From positions 62,001 to 126,000 of the forward strand of contig NZ_ANLA01000005.1 in the NCBI RefSeq assembly GCF_000348685.1: 64,000 bases of DNA. The letters run 5' to 3'. The stretch is from Xanthomarina gelatinilytica (lineage in GTDB: Bacteria > Bacteroidota > Bacteroidia > Flavobacteriales > Flavobacteriaceae). The translations under genes were made by a program, and so were the position numbers. Below the pieces are notes generated by a model. It worked only from the letters and a program-made list of their open reading frames with translations, searched no databases and was not told where the DNA came from. Shown one piece after another: positions 9,768 to 17,668 of this stretch. Numbering within the stretch: position 1 is the first letter of the stretch; each line of letters begins with the position of its first letter.

Positions 9768-10016
9768 ATGAAATCTTATTATGTATATGTTTTGCGAAGT
9801 GATATTGACGGAAGGCTTTATAAAGGTCACGCCAATGATGTTGCAAAGCGTTTAAAAGAACATAATACAGGAAAAACTAAATCTACAAAAGGATATTTGC
9901 CCTGGAGATTAGTTTACTTTGAAACTTTTAAAACAAAACCGGAAGCAATTTTTCGTGAAAAGTATTTTAAAACTGGAAGTGGAAGAGAGTTTTTGAAAGG
10001 AAAAATAGTTAGTTAA
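9768..10016 (+). CDS. Small GIY-YIG nuclease-domain protein
   Basis: This 82-residue protein is essentially one GIY-YIG domain of the UvrC-like, stand-alone kind. The two tyrosine strands read YYVYVLRS and LYKGHANDVAKRLKEHN, with the usual Arg and His; the downstream Glu is in KPEAIFREKYFK, and GSGREFLKGK ends the domain. The classical GIY triplet is replaced by VYV and the YIG by YKG, as is common in this subfamily. Such single-domain proteins are widespread in Flavobacteriaceae and their targets are unknown. It is placed between a REP-like hairpin and a tRNA gene. Confidence 0.9.
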   Translation: MKSYYVYVLRSDIDGRLYKGHANDVAKRLKEHNTGKTKSTKGYLPWRLVYFETFKTKPEAIFREKYFKTGSGREFLKGKIVS

Positions 10017-10021
10017 TTAAT

Positions 10022-10095
10022 GGCCTCGTAGTTCAATTGGATAGAATATCAGATTTCGGCTCTGAGGGTTGGAGGTTCGAATCCTCTCGAGGTCA
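10022..10095 (+). tRNA. tRNA-Arg (anticodon TCG)
   Basis: The cloverleaf folds completely. The acceptor stem is GGCCTCG with CGAGGTC (one G-T pair), and the D arm starts GTTCAATTGGATAG. The anticodon stem TCAGA/TCTGA encloses the loop TTTCGGC, giving anticodon TCG, which reads CGA. The T stem is GGAGG/CCTCT with loop TTCGAAT, and the discriminator base is A. The CCA end is not encoded. Confidence 0.96.
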
Positions 10096-10103
10096 CAATA
10101 AAT

Positions 10104-10166
10104 AAAACATCCAAACATCAAATCAGGTTTGCTTGCATTTGAAAGTTTGGGTGTTTTGTTTTTTTC
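10104..10166 (+). terminator. Terminator after tRNA-Arg
   Basis: AAAACATCCAAAC (10104-10116) pairs with GTTTGGGTGTTTT (10145-10157) with one G-T pair, then a run of T follows. The loop is long (28 bases). Confidence 0.65.
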
Positions 10167-10209
10167 AATTTATTTTTTTCTAATATTGTAAGATTAGATT
10201 TTAATTTCC

Positions 10210-11079
10210 ATGCCCATAATTGCCCCAGAACAAGATTATTATATAGGACTATTTATTTTAGTTGTTCTGCTTGGGTTTTTACTTGTAATAGTTTCCATAT
10301 GGTTGAGACAAATAGCAGTGAGTGTTTTTGATGGCATTGAAATGGGCTTTATGATTATAACAAAACGTCCCGTTTTTATATATTTCCATCCTTTTTTAAA
10401 CAAGTTGTCGGCAAAGCAAGAAAGCATATTAAAACAACAATTCACCTTTTATAACAGACTGAATAAAAGAAAAAAAGCTTATTTTAAACATAGGGTAGCA
10501 ACTTTTATCAAACAAAAACAATTTGTGGGGAACGAAGGGTTTTTAATTACGGATGAGGTAAAAGTGTTGGTTTCTGCAACTGCTGTTATGCTTACCTTTG
10601 GTTTTAGGGATTATATTATTAGATCCATAAAAACCATCATAGTTTATCCAACCCAATATTATTCAACCGTAAATGACGATTACCACAAAGGGGAATTTCA
10701 TGTGAATCTAAAAACATTGGTGCTGTCTTGGGATCATTTCATGGAAGGATTTAGAATAGAAGATGATAAATTAAACCTGGCCATTCATGAGTTTGCACAT
10801 GCCATTCATTTTAATAGCATCTACCAAAACGATATAAATTCGGTTATATTTCTGGACACTTTTAACGAACTGAGGGAATTACTTTCAAACAACGATGCCT
10901 TGAGGTCCCGGTTGGTTCACTCCGAATATCTAAGAAATTACGCCTTTACAAACGACTTTGAGTTGCTGGCCGTGATTTTAGAGACCTTTATTGAATCTCC
11001 CAATGAGTTTCATCAACATTTCCCTAAAATCTATGCTCTGGTAAAGCAAATGCTAAATTTCAATTTCTCTGGGTATTAA
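10210..11079 (+). CDS. MtfA-like zinc-dependent peptidase (M90 family)
   Basis: The product has 289 residues. An N-terminal hydrophobic segment (about residues 10-33) probably anchors it in the inner membrane. The cytoplasm-facing domain carries the zinc-peptidase motif HEFAH at residues 193-197, preceded by LNLAIHE and followed by FNELRELLSN and a second acidic stretch, as in the MtfA family (Mlc-titration factor). In E. coli MtfA acts on the glucose regulator Mlc; no Mlc is expected in this lineage, so the substrate here is unknown. The gene runs tail to tail into the glycosyltransferase gene, and the two coding regions overlap by 20 bases. Confidence 0.85.
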   Translation: MPIIAPEQDYYIGLFILVVLLGFLLVIVSIWLRQIAVSVFDGIEMGFMIITKRPVFIYFHPFLNKLSAKQESILKQQFTFYNRLNKRKKAYFKHRVATFIKQKQFVGNEGFLITDEVKVLVSATAVMLTFGFRDYIIRSIKTIIVYPTQYYSTVNDDYHKGEFHVNLKTLVLSWDHFMEGFRIEDDKLNLAIHEFAHAIHFNSIYQNDINSVIFLDTFNELRELLSNNDALRSRLVHSEYLRNYAFTNDFELLAVILETFIESPNEFHQHFPKIYALVKQMLNFNFSGY

Positions 11080-13198
11080 TTGAATTTTTTAGAGTTTTAG
11101 TCTCTATTTCTTGGCAAGTTGCGTTATTGTGTTTCTGGAAATTGGGAATATAAAAAACAACCTGTTGTTGTATTAAAACGTCTAATACCAATTTCATGTT
11201 ATCATCCTTTGAATCCATTAAGCATTCTTTTTTCAATAAGGTTTCAACTTGAAGTTTCATGTTTTTGTTATGATATTCCAATAAAAATTCGTTGTCGTAA
11301 AGTTTTATCAAACAATCGTTTTTGCCAAAATCCAGTATTGCTTGTGGGTTGGTTTTTAAAATGGATTTTTCATTGGAATAGGCTTTTTGTAGCACTTTGT
11401 AAAGCGCTTCAAGAACCCTGTTGACAGTTACGGAATTTAAACAGATTTTATGTTCGCAATTCAAAATAACATCGTAATTACATCTAACGTTGCACACCCC
11501 TTTTTTACCCCAAATCAATTCGTTGTATTGGGCAAAATTTCCCCAACTTCCAGGGCCAGTTGGACCATAAATCCCTACTGTAGGAATATTATAGGCTCCA
11601 GCAACATGTGTAATTCCAGCATCGTTGCCAATGTGGAACAAAGCTCCTGAAAGTGCTTCCCCAACCTCGTTCATGTCTCCTGTAATATAGCTTATATGCG
11701 ACATGGGCTTTGAGAAATATGGTTCAATGGCAGGATCGTTTGGGCCCATAATAATTTTACAGTCTAAATAAGGAAAAAGTTTGGCTAAGGTTTCAATAAG
11801 TTGTGCGTATTTTTCCGTAGGCCAAATTTTAAGCAAAAAACCTGCACCATGATGAACTGTAAAATATTTCCGGCCCTTGGTTTTTTGTTGTTTAAAAAAG
11901 GGATACTCCTTATAGCTATTGTCTATTGAAATATGAAGTTTTGACACTGTATCTATATAATGCTGGATGGCATGTTGTTTAACTTTTTTATGGGTTGGGT
12001 ATTTTAGGGCATGAGGCAAATCGTAGCCTCTAAAAGCGGGATAATTGCCAAGTTCGAATATGTGGTCAAAATTATCTTCTTTTAATCTGGCCACTTCTTC
12101 GTTAATAATATTGATATTTTTTAAGTGCTTGGAAAAAAAGGAAACCAATCTAGGAGCTACGGCAAAACTTAAGCTACTCGATACAGCAGCCAATTTATTG
12201 ATGGCAGGAATGGCAAAAAAGATATCGCCTAGGCCACCATAACTTTTATAAACCAGGACTTGGCCCAAGGAAATTTCTTGAGGTTGTTTGTTTGTGTTTA
12301 AAATGGCTTCCACTTCAAGCCAGAAATCGTGTAAGGCAGCTTTCATTTCTTCTATAGCCTTTGGTTTATTGTCTGGATAGAAATCAAAGGAAAAAGTGCC
12401 AATTCTGTCGTTGCCAAGAATGTTACAACCAGAAAGAAATGCCTCTGCAGCCAATCTCCCTGATGGCTCAGGCCAAACAGGCTGACAAATAAAGGTTTTG
12501 GTCTGACCTAAAATCCCTAACACTTCTTTGTTTGAAACGGGCTCATGGAAACTTATATTTTCAGGAAGTGATTCTCTTAATTGGTTTTTTCCATAAACAG
12601 GAAATGTTTTGTCTGGATGAGCTTTGGCATAAGCAACATAAGCTTTTCCTCCTTTTAAAAAATTTAAATCCCCAAAAAAAGGAATACTGTCTTCATCTTT
12701 AAATTTTGAAGGCTGAAGATCTTCAACAGACACTGTAGGAGGCTTTATGCTATAGTTTGAAATGGCTTCGCCATAAAACTCATAATGGGATTGATAATGC
12801 TTGGGGGATTGAAATATATTCAGTTTGGCTTTGGCAAACAGTTTTCGGTACAGATGGAATTTTTTAGTGTCGCAACAGCTGCTAATCTTTCTGTCCACTG
12901 TGCAAATTATGTTACGTCTCACACAAAAATTGTAATCAAATTCTATTTTTACATAGGGTTGTTTGATGGATAATAGAAACTCGATTAGCTCTATTTCATA
13001 ACGACAACGAGATGTGCTGCAAACCACAACCAACTGGGCCCAGTGAATGCTTTTTTTTGTAACTGAAATGTTTTTAAGATTATCTAATGTAACCTGAAAC
13101 TTATTGCTAGAAGGATGTGAAATAAGTTGATTGATGGTAAGTTCGGCACCTCTGGGAGTTGATAAAGAGGTATCGTGCAAAAAAAGTATGTTCGTCAA
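11060..13198 (-). CDS. Two-domain glycosyltransferase: GT4-like plus GT9 (heptosyltransferase-like)
   Basis: The 712-residue protein appears to fuse two GT-B enzymes. Residues about 1-305 resemble GT4 enzymes: start ILFLHDTSLSTPRGAE, and a donor-site segment PEPSGRLAAEAFLSG with the paired glutamates of that family. Residues about 315-610 resemble GT9 ADP-heptosyltransferases: SYGGLGDIFFAIPAINKL, HHGAGFLLKIWPTEKY and HIGNDAGITHVAGAYNIP followed by VGIYGPTGPGSWG, then four cysteines (GVCNVRCNYD and NCEHKICL). The last 100 residues match nothing I recognise. A role in surface polysaccharide or glycoprotein glycan assembly is inferred. The start is TTG at 13198: an in-frame stop lies 24 bases upstream with no ATG between. 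Confidence 0.82.
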   Translation of the reverse strand: MTNILFLHDTSLSTPRGAELTINQLISHPSSNKFQVTLDNLKNISVTKKSIHWAQLVVVCSTSRCRYEIELIEFLLSIKQPYVKIEFDYNFCVRRNIICTVDRKISSCCDTKKFHLYRKLFAKAKLNIFQSPKHYQSHYEFYGEAISNYSIKPPTVSVEDLQPSKFKDEDSIPFFGDLNFLKGGKAYVAYAKAHPDKTFPVYGKNQLRESLPENISFHEPVSNKEVLGILGQTKTFICQPVWPEPSGRLAAEAFLSGCNILGNDRIGTFSFDFYPDNKPKAIEEMKAALHDFWLEVEAILNTNKQPQEISLGQVLVYKSYGGLGDIFFAIPAINKLAAVSSSLSFAVAPRLVSFFSKHLKNINIINEEVARLKEDNFDHIFELGNYPAFRGYDLPHALKYPTHKKVKQHAIQHYIDTVSKLHISIDNSYKEYPFFKQQKTKGRKYFTVHHGAGFLLKIWPTEKYAQLIETLAKLFPYLDCKIIMGPNDPAIEPYFSKPMSHISYITGDMNEVGEALSGALFHIGNDAGITHVAGAYNIPTVGIYGPTGPGSWGNFAQYNELIWGKKGVCNVRCNYDVILNCEHKICLNSVTVNRVLEALYKVLQKAYSNEKSILKTNPQAILDFGKNDCLIKLYDNEFLLEYHNKNMKLQVETLLKKECLMDSKDDNMKLVLDVLIQQQVVFYIPNFQKHNNATCQEIETKTLKNSINTQRN

Positions 13199-13261
13199 GA
13201 CATAGGGATTTTGAGACCCTTAAGTAGGGAAATTAAAAATATAATTGATATTAGCAATCAA

Positions 13262-13522
13262 TTACCCGCCATAATAGCCATCATCATAATAACCATCGTC
13301 ATAGTAACCGTCATCATAATAGCCATCGTCATAATAACCGTCATCGTAATAACCGTCATCATAGTAGCCATCGTCATAATAACCGTCTCCATAATAGCCA
13401 TCATCAAAAGAGCCGTTGTCATCATCACTGCTGCAAGAAGTTGCAACAGAAGCTGTTATTGAAATAGCTGAGATTGCCAATAACGCCTTTCCTGATTTTC
13501 TTAAAAAGTGCCTTCTGTTCAT
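13262..13522 (-). CDS. Small Tat-type lipoprotein with nine DDGYY repeats
   Basis: This 86-residue protein begins NRRHFLRKSGKALLA, close to the twin-arginine motif RRxFLK, then a short hydrophobic stretch and the lipobox SVATSC with Cys30. The next residues (SSDDD) fit the acidic signal that sends Bacteroidota lipoproteins to the cell surface. Residues 40-84 are nine 5-residue repeats of D-D-G-Y-Y (the second starts with G), ending GG. The ATG at 13522 is the only reasonable start. I do not recognise a family. Asp- and Tyr-rich tails suggest cation binding or a sticky surface polymer, but that is a guess. It is a lone gene between the glycosyltransferase and the CBS gene. Confidence 0.8.
   Translation of the reverse strand: MNRRHFLRKSGKALLAISAISITASVATSCSSDDDNGSFDDGYYGDGYYDDGYYDDGYYDDGYYDDGYYDDGYYDDGYYDDGYYGG
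13271..13405. repeat. 15-bp tandem repeat (nine copies) inside the DDGYY lipoprotein gene
   Basis: Nine directly abutting 15-base units on the plus strand follow the pattern ATAATArCCrTCrTC, with scattered silent changes. Each encodes one DDGYY on the minus strand. Most differences fall at third codon positions, so the peptide is kept while the DNA has drifted. Confidence 0.92.
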
Positions 13523-13683
13523 GATTAAAACTTATATTTTAAAAGTAGTAAAAAAACAATTAATTGCAAAATTTATAATTTTAAACGAAAAAATATGAGA
13601 TATTATTATGTATGATGACATTTATCATGATTTTTCGCATTTTTAATTCATAATTTTAGAACTGAATTTAAAACCAATAACAC

Positions 13684-14103
13684 ATGAAGAAAAGAGCACC
13701 AATTTCAGACATAATGACTAAAAAAGTCATCACCTTAAATCACACAGACGATTTGGAAACGGCTGAACGGATATTTAAAAGCAAAAAAATTAGGCACATT
13801 CCCGTGGTTAGTGGCGAAAAAATTATTGGCATGTTAAGCTATACCGATTTATTGAGAATCAGTTTTGCCGATGCTGTTGATGAAGATGAGGAAAATGTGG
13901 ACACTGTTGTTTACAACATGTTTACCATAGAGCAGGTTATGGCCAAGAACTTAACCAGCGTGAGTTCTACAACCACAATTAAAGAAGTTGCAGAAATATT
14001 GGCTAAAAAAGAGTTCCATGCATTGCCAGTTGTAGACAACAACAAACTTGTAGGTATTGTTACCACCACAGATTTAATAAATTACCTTTTAGAACAATTC
14101 TAA
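13684..14103 (+). CDS. CBS domain pair protein
   Basis: The 139-residue cytoplasmic protein consists of two CBS motifs, roughly residues 5-62 (DIMTKKVITL to IGMLSYTDLL) and 80-138 (VMAKNLTSVS to VGIVTTTDLI). Paired CBS modules bind adenine nucleotides and regulate partner proteins. No catalytic domain is attached, so the partner cannot be read from the sequence. An imperfect -7 element TAATTTTA lies at 13651-13658. A bidirectional terminator follows the gene. Confidence 0.92.
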   Translation: MKKRAPISDIMTKKVITLNHTDDLETAERIFKSKKIRHIPVVSGEKIIGMLSYTDLLRISFADAVDEDEENVDTVVYNMFTIEQVMAKNLTSVSSTTTIKEVAEILAKKEFHALPVVDNNKLVGIVTTTDLINYLLEQF

Positions 14104-14128
14104 CCAATTAATTATTAGTTCTAACTTG

Positions 14129-14155
14129 AAAAAGCTCCGAAAGGAGCTTTTTTTT
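14129..14155. terminator. Bidirectional terminator between the CBS gene and rpe
   Basis: AAAAAGCTCC, loop GAAA, then GGAGC followed by eight T. The A run on the left gives a T run on the minus strand, so it serves both convergent genes. It overlaps the rpe stop codon. Confidence 0.85.
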
Positions 14156-14816
14156 ATGAATTGGCAATTTGTTTTAATTGTTTGATGGTTTCTGTAGGAT
14201 TCTCGCTTTTAAACACATGGCTTCCTGCAACAAAAACATCTGCGCCAGCTTCCACCAGTTGTTTGATGTTTTTATCGGTTACTCCACCATCAATTTCAAT
14301 TTTGGTGCTTAAACCTTGTTCATCAATCATGCGTCTTAGTTTCTTGATTCGGTTGTAGGTTATGTCTTCAAATTTTTGGCCACCAAAACCCGGATTTATG
14401 GACATGAGCAGAACCATGAAACATTTGGGTAAAATATCTTCCAACACCGAAACTGGCGTTGTTAAGTTTAAGACCACTCCAGCTTTACAGCCTGCATCTT
14501 CTATTTGGGTAAGTGTTCTGTGCAAATGCACTGTAGACTCGTAATGAACAGTAATAATATCTGCACCAACCTTAGCAAAGTCTTCAATGTAACGTTCAGG
14601 TTTTTCAATCATTAAATGCACATCAAAAGGTTTGGTGGCATGTTTTTTCATGGCTTGTATTACTGGCATGCCATAAGAAATGTTAGGGACAAAATGGCCA
14701 TCCATAACATCTATATGAAACCAATCGGCATCACTGTTGTTTACCATTTCCACATCGCGTTGCAGGTTGCCAAAATCGGCTGCCAACATGGAAGGTGCTA
14801 TTAATTTTGAATTCAT
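14154..14816 (-). CDS. rpe: Ribulose-phosphate 3-epimerase
   Basis: This TIM-barrel enzyme interconverts ribulose 5-phosphate and xylulose 5-phosphate in the pentose phosphate pathway. It has 220 residues with the N-terminal signature KLIAPSMLAADFGNL, the metal/catalytic motifs HIDVMDGHFVPN and DVHLMIEKPE, MSINPGFGGQKF, and IEIDGGV near the C-terminus. The ATG at 14816 puts the APSMLAADF motif at the usual distance. A longer reading from a TTG at 14843 only adds nine unconserved residues. Confidence 0.96.
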   Translation of the reverse strand: MNSKLIAPSMLAADFGNLQRDVEMVNNSDADWFHIDVMDGHFVPNISYGMPVIQAMKKHATKPFDVHLMIEKPERYIEDFAKVGADIITVHYESTVHLHRTLTQIEDAGCKAGVVLNLTTPVSVLEDILPKCFMVLLMSINPGFGGQKFEDITYNRIKKLRRMIDEQGLSTKIEIDGGVTDKNIKQLVEAGADVFVAGSHVFKSENPTETIKQLKQIANS

Positions 14817-14850
14817 TGTTGAGTTTATGTGTTGTTTCTGCAAAAATAGG

Positions 14851-14886
14851 TAAAAAAATGAAGCCAGAGTAATCAGCTCTGGCTTC
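14851..14886 (-). terminator. Terminator of rpoD
   Basis: On the minus strand GAAGCCAGAG pairs with CTCTGGCTTC around a 7-base loop and is followed by ATTTTTTTA. It lies about 95 bases after the rpoD stop. Confidence 0.75.
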
Positions 14887-14903
14887 TTTCATCAATCAAA
14901 AAA

Positions 14904-14948
14904 CGAACAGTTTTCATATCCACAAAAGTGGATATATTATACTGTTTG
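14904..14948. other. Nested hairpin in the rpoD 3' region
   Basis: An outer stem CGAACAGT (14904-14911) with ACTGTTTG (14941-14948) encloses a perfect 8-bp inner stem ATATCCAC / GTGGATAT with loop AAAA (14916-14935). It sits between the rpoD stop and its terminator and has no T run of its own, so it is probably a structured 3' untranslated segment or a processing or stability element. Confidence 0.5.
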
Positions 14949-14981
14949 TTGCTGTTATTTAGTAGTACTCATTAAAGATTA

Positions 14982-15845
14982 CTATCCTAAATAGGTTTTT
15001 AATATTTTGCTTCTAGACGTATGTTTCAGTCTACGAATGGCTTTTTCTTTAATTTGTCTAACACGTTCCCTGGTCAGGTCGAATGTTTCTCCAATTTCTT
15101 CCAAGGTCATAGGATGTTGATTTCCTAATCCAAAGTACAGTCTAATTACATCTGCTTCACGAGGAGTAAGGGTTTCCAAGGCTCTTTCAATTTCCGTGCG
15201 TAAAGATTCGTGTAACAGATCTTTATCAGGATTTGGAGACTCACCACTATTCAACACGTCGTAAAGATTGGAATCTTCACCTTCAACCAAAGGCGCATCC
15301 ATACTTACGTGACGGCCGGAATTTTTCATGGACTCTTTAACATCGTTAATGGTCATGTCCAGTTCTTTGGCTATTTCTTCAGCACTTGGTGGACGCTCAT
15401 GGGCTTGCTCTAAAAACGCAAAGGTTTTATTTATTTTATTGATAGAACCAATTTTGTTAAGGGGCAAACGTACAATACGGGATTGCTCTGCCAAGGCTTG
15501 TAAAATGGATTGTCTAATCCACCAAACGGCATACGAAATAAATTTAAAACCACGTGTTTCATCGAAACGTTGTGCTGCTTTAATAAGTCCTAAATTCCCT
15601 TCGTTAATTAAATCTGGTAAGGTTAATCCTTGATTTTGGTATTGCTTCGCTACAGAAACAACGAAACGTAAGTTAGCTTTTGTCAACTTTTCCAAGGCAA
15701 TTTGATCGCCTGCTTTAATACGTTGTGCTAATTCTACTTCTTCGTCTGCTGTAATTAAGTCAACTTTTCCAATTTCTTGAAGATATTTGTCCAACGAAGC
15801 AGTCTCTCTATTGGTAACCTGCTTGGTAATTTTAAGTTGTCTCAT
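14982..15845 (-). CDS. rpoD: Primary RNA polymerase sigma factor RpoD (SigA)
   Basis: This 287-residue sigma-70 factor has the compact form typical of Bacteroidota, lacking the long N-terminal region 1.1. Regions in order: 1.2 ([20 protein letters not shown]), region 2 ([54 protein letters not shown]), region 3 ([14 protein letters not shown]), and region 4 ([15 protein letters not shown] with the helix-turn-helix [20 protein letters not shown]). This factor is expected to read the TAnnTTTG promoters seen elsewhere in the window. It has its own terminator. Confidence 0.97.
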   Translation of the reverse strand: MRQLKITKQVTNRETASLDKYLQEIGKVDLITADEEVELAQRIKAGDQIALEKLTKANLRFVVSVAKQYQNQGLTLPDLINEGNLGLIKAAQRFDETRGFKFISYAVWWIRQSILQALAEQSRIVRLPLNKIGSINKINKTFAFLEQAHERPPSAEEIAKELDMTINDVKESMKNSGRHVSMDAPLVEGEDSNLYDVLNSGESPNPDKDLLHESLRTEIERALETLTPREADVIRLYFGLGNQHPMTLEEIGETFDLTRERVRQIKEKAIRRLKHTSRSKILKTYLG

Positions 15846-16017
15846 CTAATGAATGCCTATAAATAAGTTAAGTTGTTTCTTTAATGTTATGCTTATACGT
15901 TAAAAGAACAATTTTTGTTACAAAAGAAGCGGGTTATTTTTTTTAAAATTCAAAATAATCAGGATGTGCATATAATTTATTATCTTGATAGACTTAATCA
16001 AAACAAAACATATCCAT

Positions 16018-16404
16018 ATGAAAAAACTATTATTTCTATTTTTTGCTTGTAGTATGATGCACATTTCCGCACAGGACTTGTCCACTATGGCAAAGAGTGA
16101 TTCCTCTTCGGGGAATTCCATGATTGAGAACTTGGCAGCAGATCAAGTAAAGAGTTTCACTAAAAAGTTGAATTTAAACGAAAAACAACAAGAGCAAGTT
16201 TCTGGATTGGTGGTAAGTCAATTAAAAAGCGAGAAATTTAAAAAGTTGATGGGCAGTCTGGGAGCTGATAAATTGATGGGTTCCAGTGATAATACAGACA
16301 GGATTCAATCGGCTTTACTGAGCGATGAAAGCTTTCAAAAAGAAATGGGCTCCATTTTAGATGAAAAACAAATGGAAGCCATGAAGACTTATATTCCTAA
16401 ATAA
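16018..16404 (+). CDS. Exported protein of unknown function, Met/Ser/Lys-rich helical
   Basis: The 128-residue product has a signal peptide (KKLLFLFFACSMMHISAQ), probably cleaved after SAQ. The mature part looks fully helical. The segment LNLNEKQQEQVSGLV resembles the LTxxQ-type helix of Spy/CpxP periplasmic proteins, and LLSDESFQKEMGSILDEKQMEAM is a similar second unit. This likeness is weak and the function is unassigned. The ATG at 16018 is chosen because it begins the signal peptide; a longer frame from a TTG at 15985 adds only an unconserved leader. A bidirectional terminator follows. Confidence 0.8.
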   Translation: MKKLLFLFFACSMMHISAQDLSTMAKSDSSSGNSMIENLAADQVKSFTKKLNLNEKQQEQVSGLVVSQLKSEKFKKLMGSLGADKLMGSSDNTDRIQSALLSDESFQKEMGSILDEKQMEAMKTYIPK

Positions 16405-16420
16405 CGATTCATTTATAATA

Positions 16421-16457
16421 AAAAAAAAGCCCATCAAATTTTGATGGGCTTTTTTTA
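16421..16457. terminator. Bidirectional terminator, first copy of a near-duplicate pair
   Basis: AAAGCCCATCAAA pairs with TTTGATGGGCTTT with A and T runs on the outer sides. It nearly duplicates the hairpin at 17614-17652, on the other side of the next gene. Confidence 0.85.
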
Positions 16458-16468
16458 TTAATTATAAT

Positions 16469-17524
16469 TTAACAACTAATAGATGCTAATGTAATTATAG
16501 CATAATACTGTATGTTATTTTCTAGGTCATCTATTCTAACATAAATAGATTGATTATCTTCTGTGTTTATAAATGCAATGTCAGAGGCTAAAGCATTAAT
16601 CATATTAACAGCATCGTCTTCTGTTAGGTAATAGCTTATCTCAAATGTATCTTCTAATTCTAAAGTATCAAAAATACAATAGGTATAGTCATCTAATATA
16701 AACTCTGAAATACCACTATCTACTTGTGTTTCGCATTCTTCGAAAATAAAGTTACTACATTCTTCAAAATTTGCATCACATCTTTGGTTTAAAACAAGTT
16801 CACGATTTTCATTTGTTAGTAGTAAAGAGTTTCCATCTATATACTCAACTTTCCAATCATAATTGAAAAAATCACCAGTTTCATCAGCATTAATTAGATT
16901 AATATTTATATGTAATTCATGTTCAATTATAAATACAGTCCAGGATCCATTAAATAATATACCATCCATAGTAAAGTTTGTAGCACCATCTTCTTCTATA
17001 AATATTCCACCTAAATATGTATTATCATAATTATAGCTATATCCAACTTTCAAAACACAGTTTTGTATTAGTGTGCTACACTCTAAAATTAACTCCTCAT
17101 CTAAACAATAATCAATTGCGTCTTTTAATTCCTCCTTAGTATTAATAATAACTTCATCTCCAGAGAGTAAAGTACTTGTAATTGGAAAACTAATACTTAT
17201 ACTATATGTTAGGTCTATAGCTTCTAAAAAAGTACTAAACTGTGTGTCATCTTCAATAACTGTAGTTGAGACATATTCATTTGTTTCATTAAAAGTATAA
17301 ATGGTTAAAGGGTATATAAAATTTATACAAGCAATGCTTAATTCTGGTTGTTCTTCGTCTGTTGCAATTTCTACGAGGTATTGAAACAAATCTGAATCTG
17401 CTTCAATAATTTCTACCGTATTATATTTAGGATCAGAATTGGTTATTATTTTGTCATCTGCATCATCAGAACATGAAGTTGTAAAAATTAATAATAATAG
17501 GAATGAGAGTTTGAGAATTTTCAT
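16469..17524 (-). CDS. Surface-type lipoprotein of unknown function
   Basis: The 351-residue product starts with a lipoprotein signal (KILKLSFLLLLIFTTSC), Cys18, then SDDADD, which fits the acidic surface-export signal of Flavobacteriia. The mature part is rich in Asp, Glu, Asn and Ile, mostly predicted beta, with several cysteines in short clusters (DYCLDEELILECSTLIQNC; CDANFEECSNFIFEEC). I recognise no domain. The coding DNA looks more AT-rich than flanking pnp. It is bracketed by two nearly identical terminator hairpins. Orphan proteins of this style are common and variable between related strains. Confidence 0.78.
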   Translation of the reverse strand: MKILKLSFLLLLIFTTSCSDDADDKIITNSDPKYNTVEIIEADSDLFQYLVEIATDEEQPELSIACINFIYPLTIYTFNETNEYVSTTVIEDDTQFSTFLEAIDLTYSISISFPITSTLLSGDEVIINTKEELKDAIDYCLDEELILECSTLIQNCVLKVGYSYNYDNTYLGGIFIEEDGATNFTMDGILFNGSWTVFIIEHELHININLINADETGDFFNYDWKVEYIDGNSLLLTNENRELVLNQRCDANFEECSNFIFEECETQVDSGISEFILDDYTYCIFDTLELEDTFEISYYLTEDDAVNMINALASDIAFINTEDNQSIYVRIDDLENNIQYYAIITLASISC

Positions 17525-17613
17525 AGTTAGTAGTTTTAAGTTTTTTACTTAGCAACAAAAACTATGCCTGAAAAGTGGAGTATTTTAAATAAATCAATTA
17601 TTTATACTAAAGT

Positions 17614-17652
17614 AAAAAGCCCATCAAATTTTAATTTGATGGGCTTTTTTTA
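17614..17652. terminator. Bidirectional terminator, second copy of the pair
   Basis: AAAAGCCCATCAAATT pairs with AATTTGATGGGCTTTT, followed by further T. It terminates pnp on the minus strand, whose stop is 17 bases away. The core GCCCATCAAA/TTTGATGGGC is identical to the hairpin at 16421-16457. Confidence 0.85.
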
Positions 17653-17668
17653 TAAAACATAAAAGAAA

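Noticed and set aside
10022-10095. Genomic island attachment site at tRNA-Arg
   Set aside because: No integrase and no repeated 3' end of the tRNA is visible nearby.
13175-13462. Plus-strand open frame over the DDGYY gene, rich in I and V
   Set aside because: It is the mirror of the 15-base repeat on the opposite strand; the minus-strand frame has a proper signal peptide and lipobox.
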